DNA from: Allomuricauda sp.
Lineage (GTDB): Bacteria; Bacteroidota; Bacteroidia; Flavobacteriales; Flavobacteriaceae
DNA length: 64,000 nt
Assembly (NCBI GenBank): GCA_017795045.1
Contig: CP051244.1
Coordinates: forward strand, 258,009 to 322,008
Reading direction: 5' to 3'
Shown: positions 63,904-64,000 of the stretch, piece after piece
How positions within the stretch are numbered: the first letter of the stretch is position 1
Layout: every line of letters starts with the position of its first letter
Made by a program: the position numbers and the translations under genes
Notes under the pieces: generated by a model
Database searches by the model: none
Told to the model about the DNA's origin: nothing
What the model saw: the letters and a program-made list of their open reading frames with translations, nothing else

Positions 63904-64000
63904 GGTACTAAAAATTAAAATACAGGACAAAGCAATACATAAAACCGCTTATTTACAATAAGTTACCATCGATTTATCATATTGATAAAATCTGCCTAAC

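Noticed and set aside
1..64000. CRISPR arrays, tRNA or rRNA genes, insertion sequences, prophage
   Set aside because: I looked through the intergenic spaces and saw no regularly spaced repeats, cloverleaf-like sequences, transposase or phage structural genes.

Overview
The window reads as chromosomal DNA of a marine-type Flavobacteriaceae bacterium (Bacteroidota). Grounds seen in the sequence: a Por/T9SS type A C-terminal sorting domain, DUF5686, spondin and DUF2807 proteins, a HEPN-tailed sulfite reductase, near absence of Shine-Dalgarno sequences, -7 promoter boxes of the TAnnTTTG type, and short palindromic intergenic repeats common in this group. A Muricauda/Robiginitalea-like genus is a guess. 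I see no rRNA, tRNA, CRISPR array, insertion sequence or prophage.

Layout. 1-24.9 kb is almost entirely minus strand and is a sulfur-amino-acid region. Read in the direction of transcription, a SAM-I riboswitch (24.8 kb) leads metY, a MetX-like/aspartokinase/homoserine dehydrogenase trifunctional gene and metZ. These run into an Rrf2 regulator and a sulfate-assimilation operon (DUF2061, cysH, cysD, cysN, sulfite reductase-HEPN, siroheme methyltransferase, ferredoxin-NADP reductase). An AraC regulator and an SDR enzyme separate this from a second SAM-I riboswitch (8.8 kb), which leads a split methionine synthase (metH N-part, a small lipoprotein, metH C-part), metF, a PagL-like outer-membrane protein and a DUF2807 lipoprotein. 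metK (31-32 kb) carries a third leader resembling SAM-II. Sulfate reduction, homoserine activation, sulfhydrylation, homocysteine methylation and SAM synthesis are therefore all here, each branch under apparent SAM or Rrf2 control.

24.9-28.8 kb is a visibly AT-rich insert with a large T9SS-secreted protein and a lipoprotein. 28.9-43 kb holds a CocE-type hydrolase, metK, a deoxynucleoside kinase, a serine hydrolase, a TonB-like protein, membrane and soluble pyrophosphatases, a DUF5686 outer-membrane protein and pdhB. From 43.2 kb most genes are on the plus strand: etfBA behind a perfect 28-bp palindrome, a bifunctional nuclease, a nucleoside transporter, thyA, an AT-rich patch with a C45 peptidase, a sulfatase, a CDF transporter, and an AT-rich patch with a DUF1877 gene and a divergent XRE-regulator/small-gene pair flanked by operator-like palindromes. 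The right end has a ChbG-type deacetylase, a tandem spondin lipoprotein, and a two-component system directly followed by egtB-egtD (ergothioneine synthesis).

All assignments come from reading sequence and recalled family features; no database search was run.
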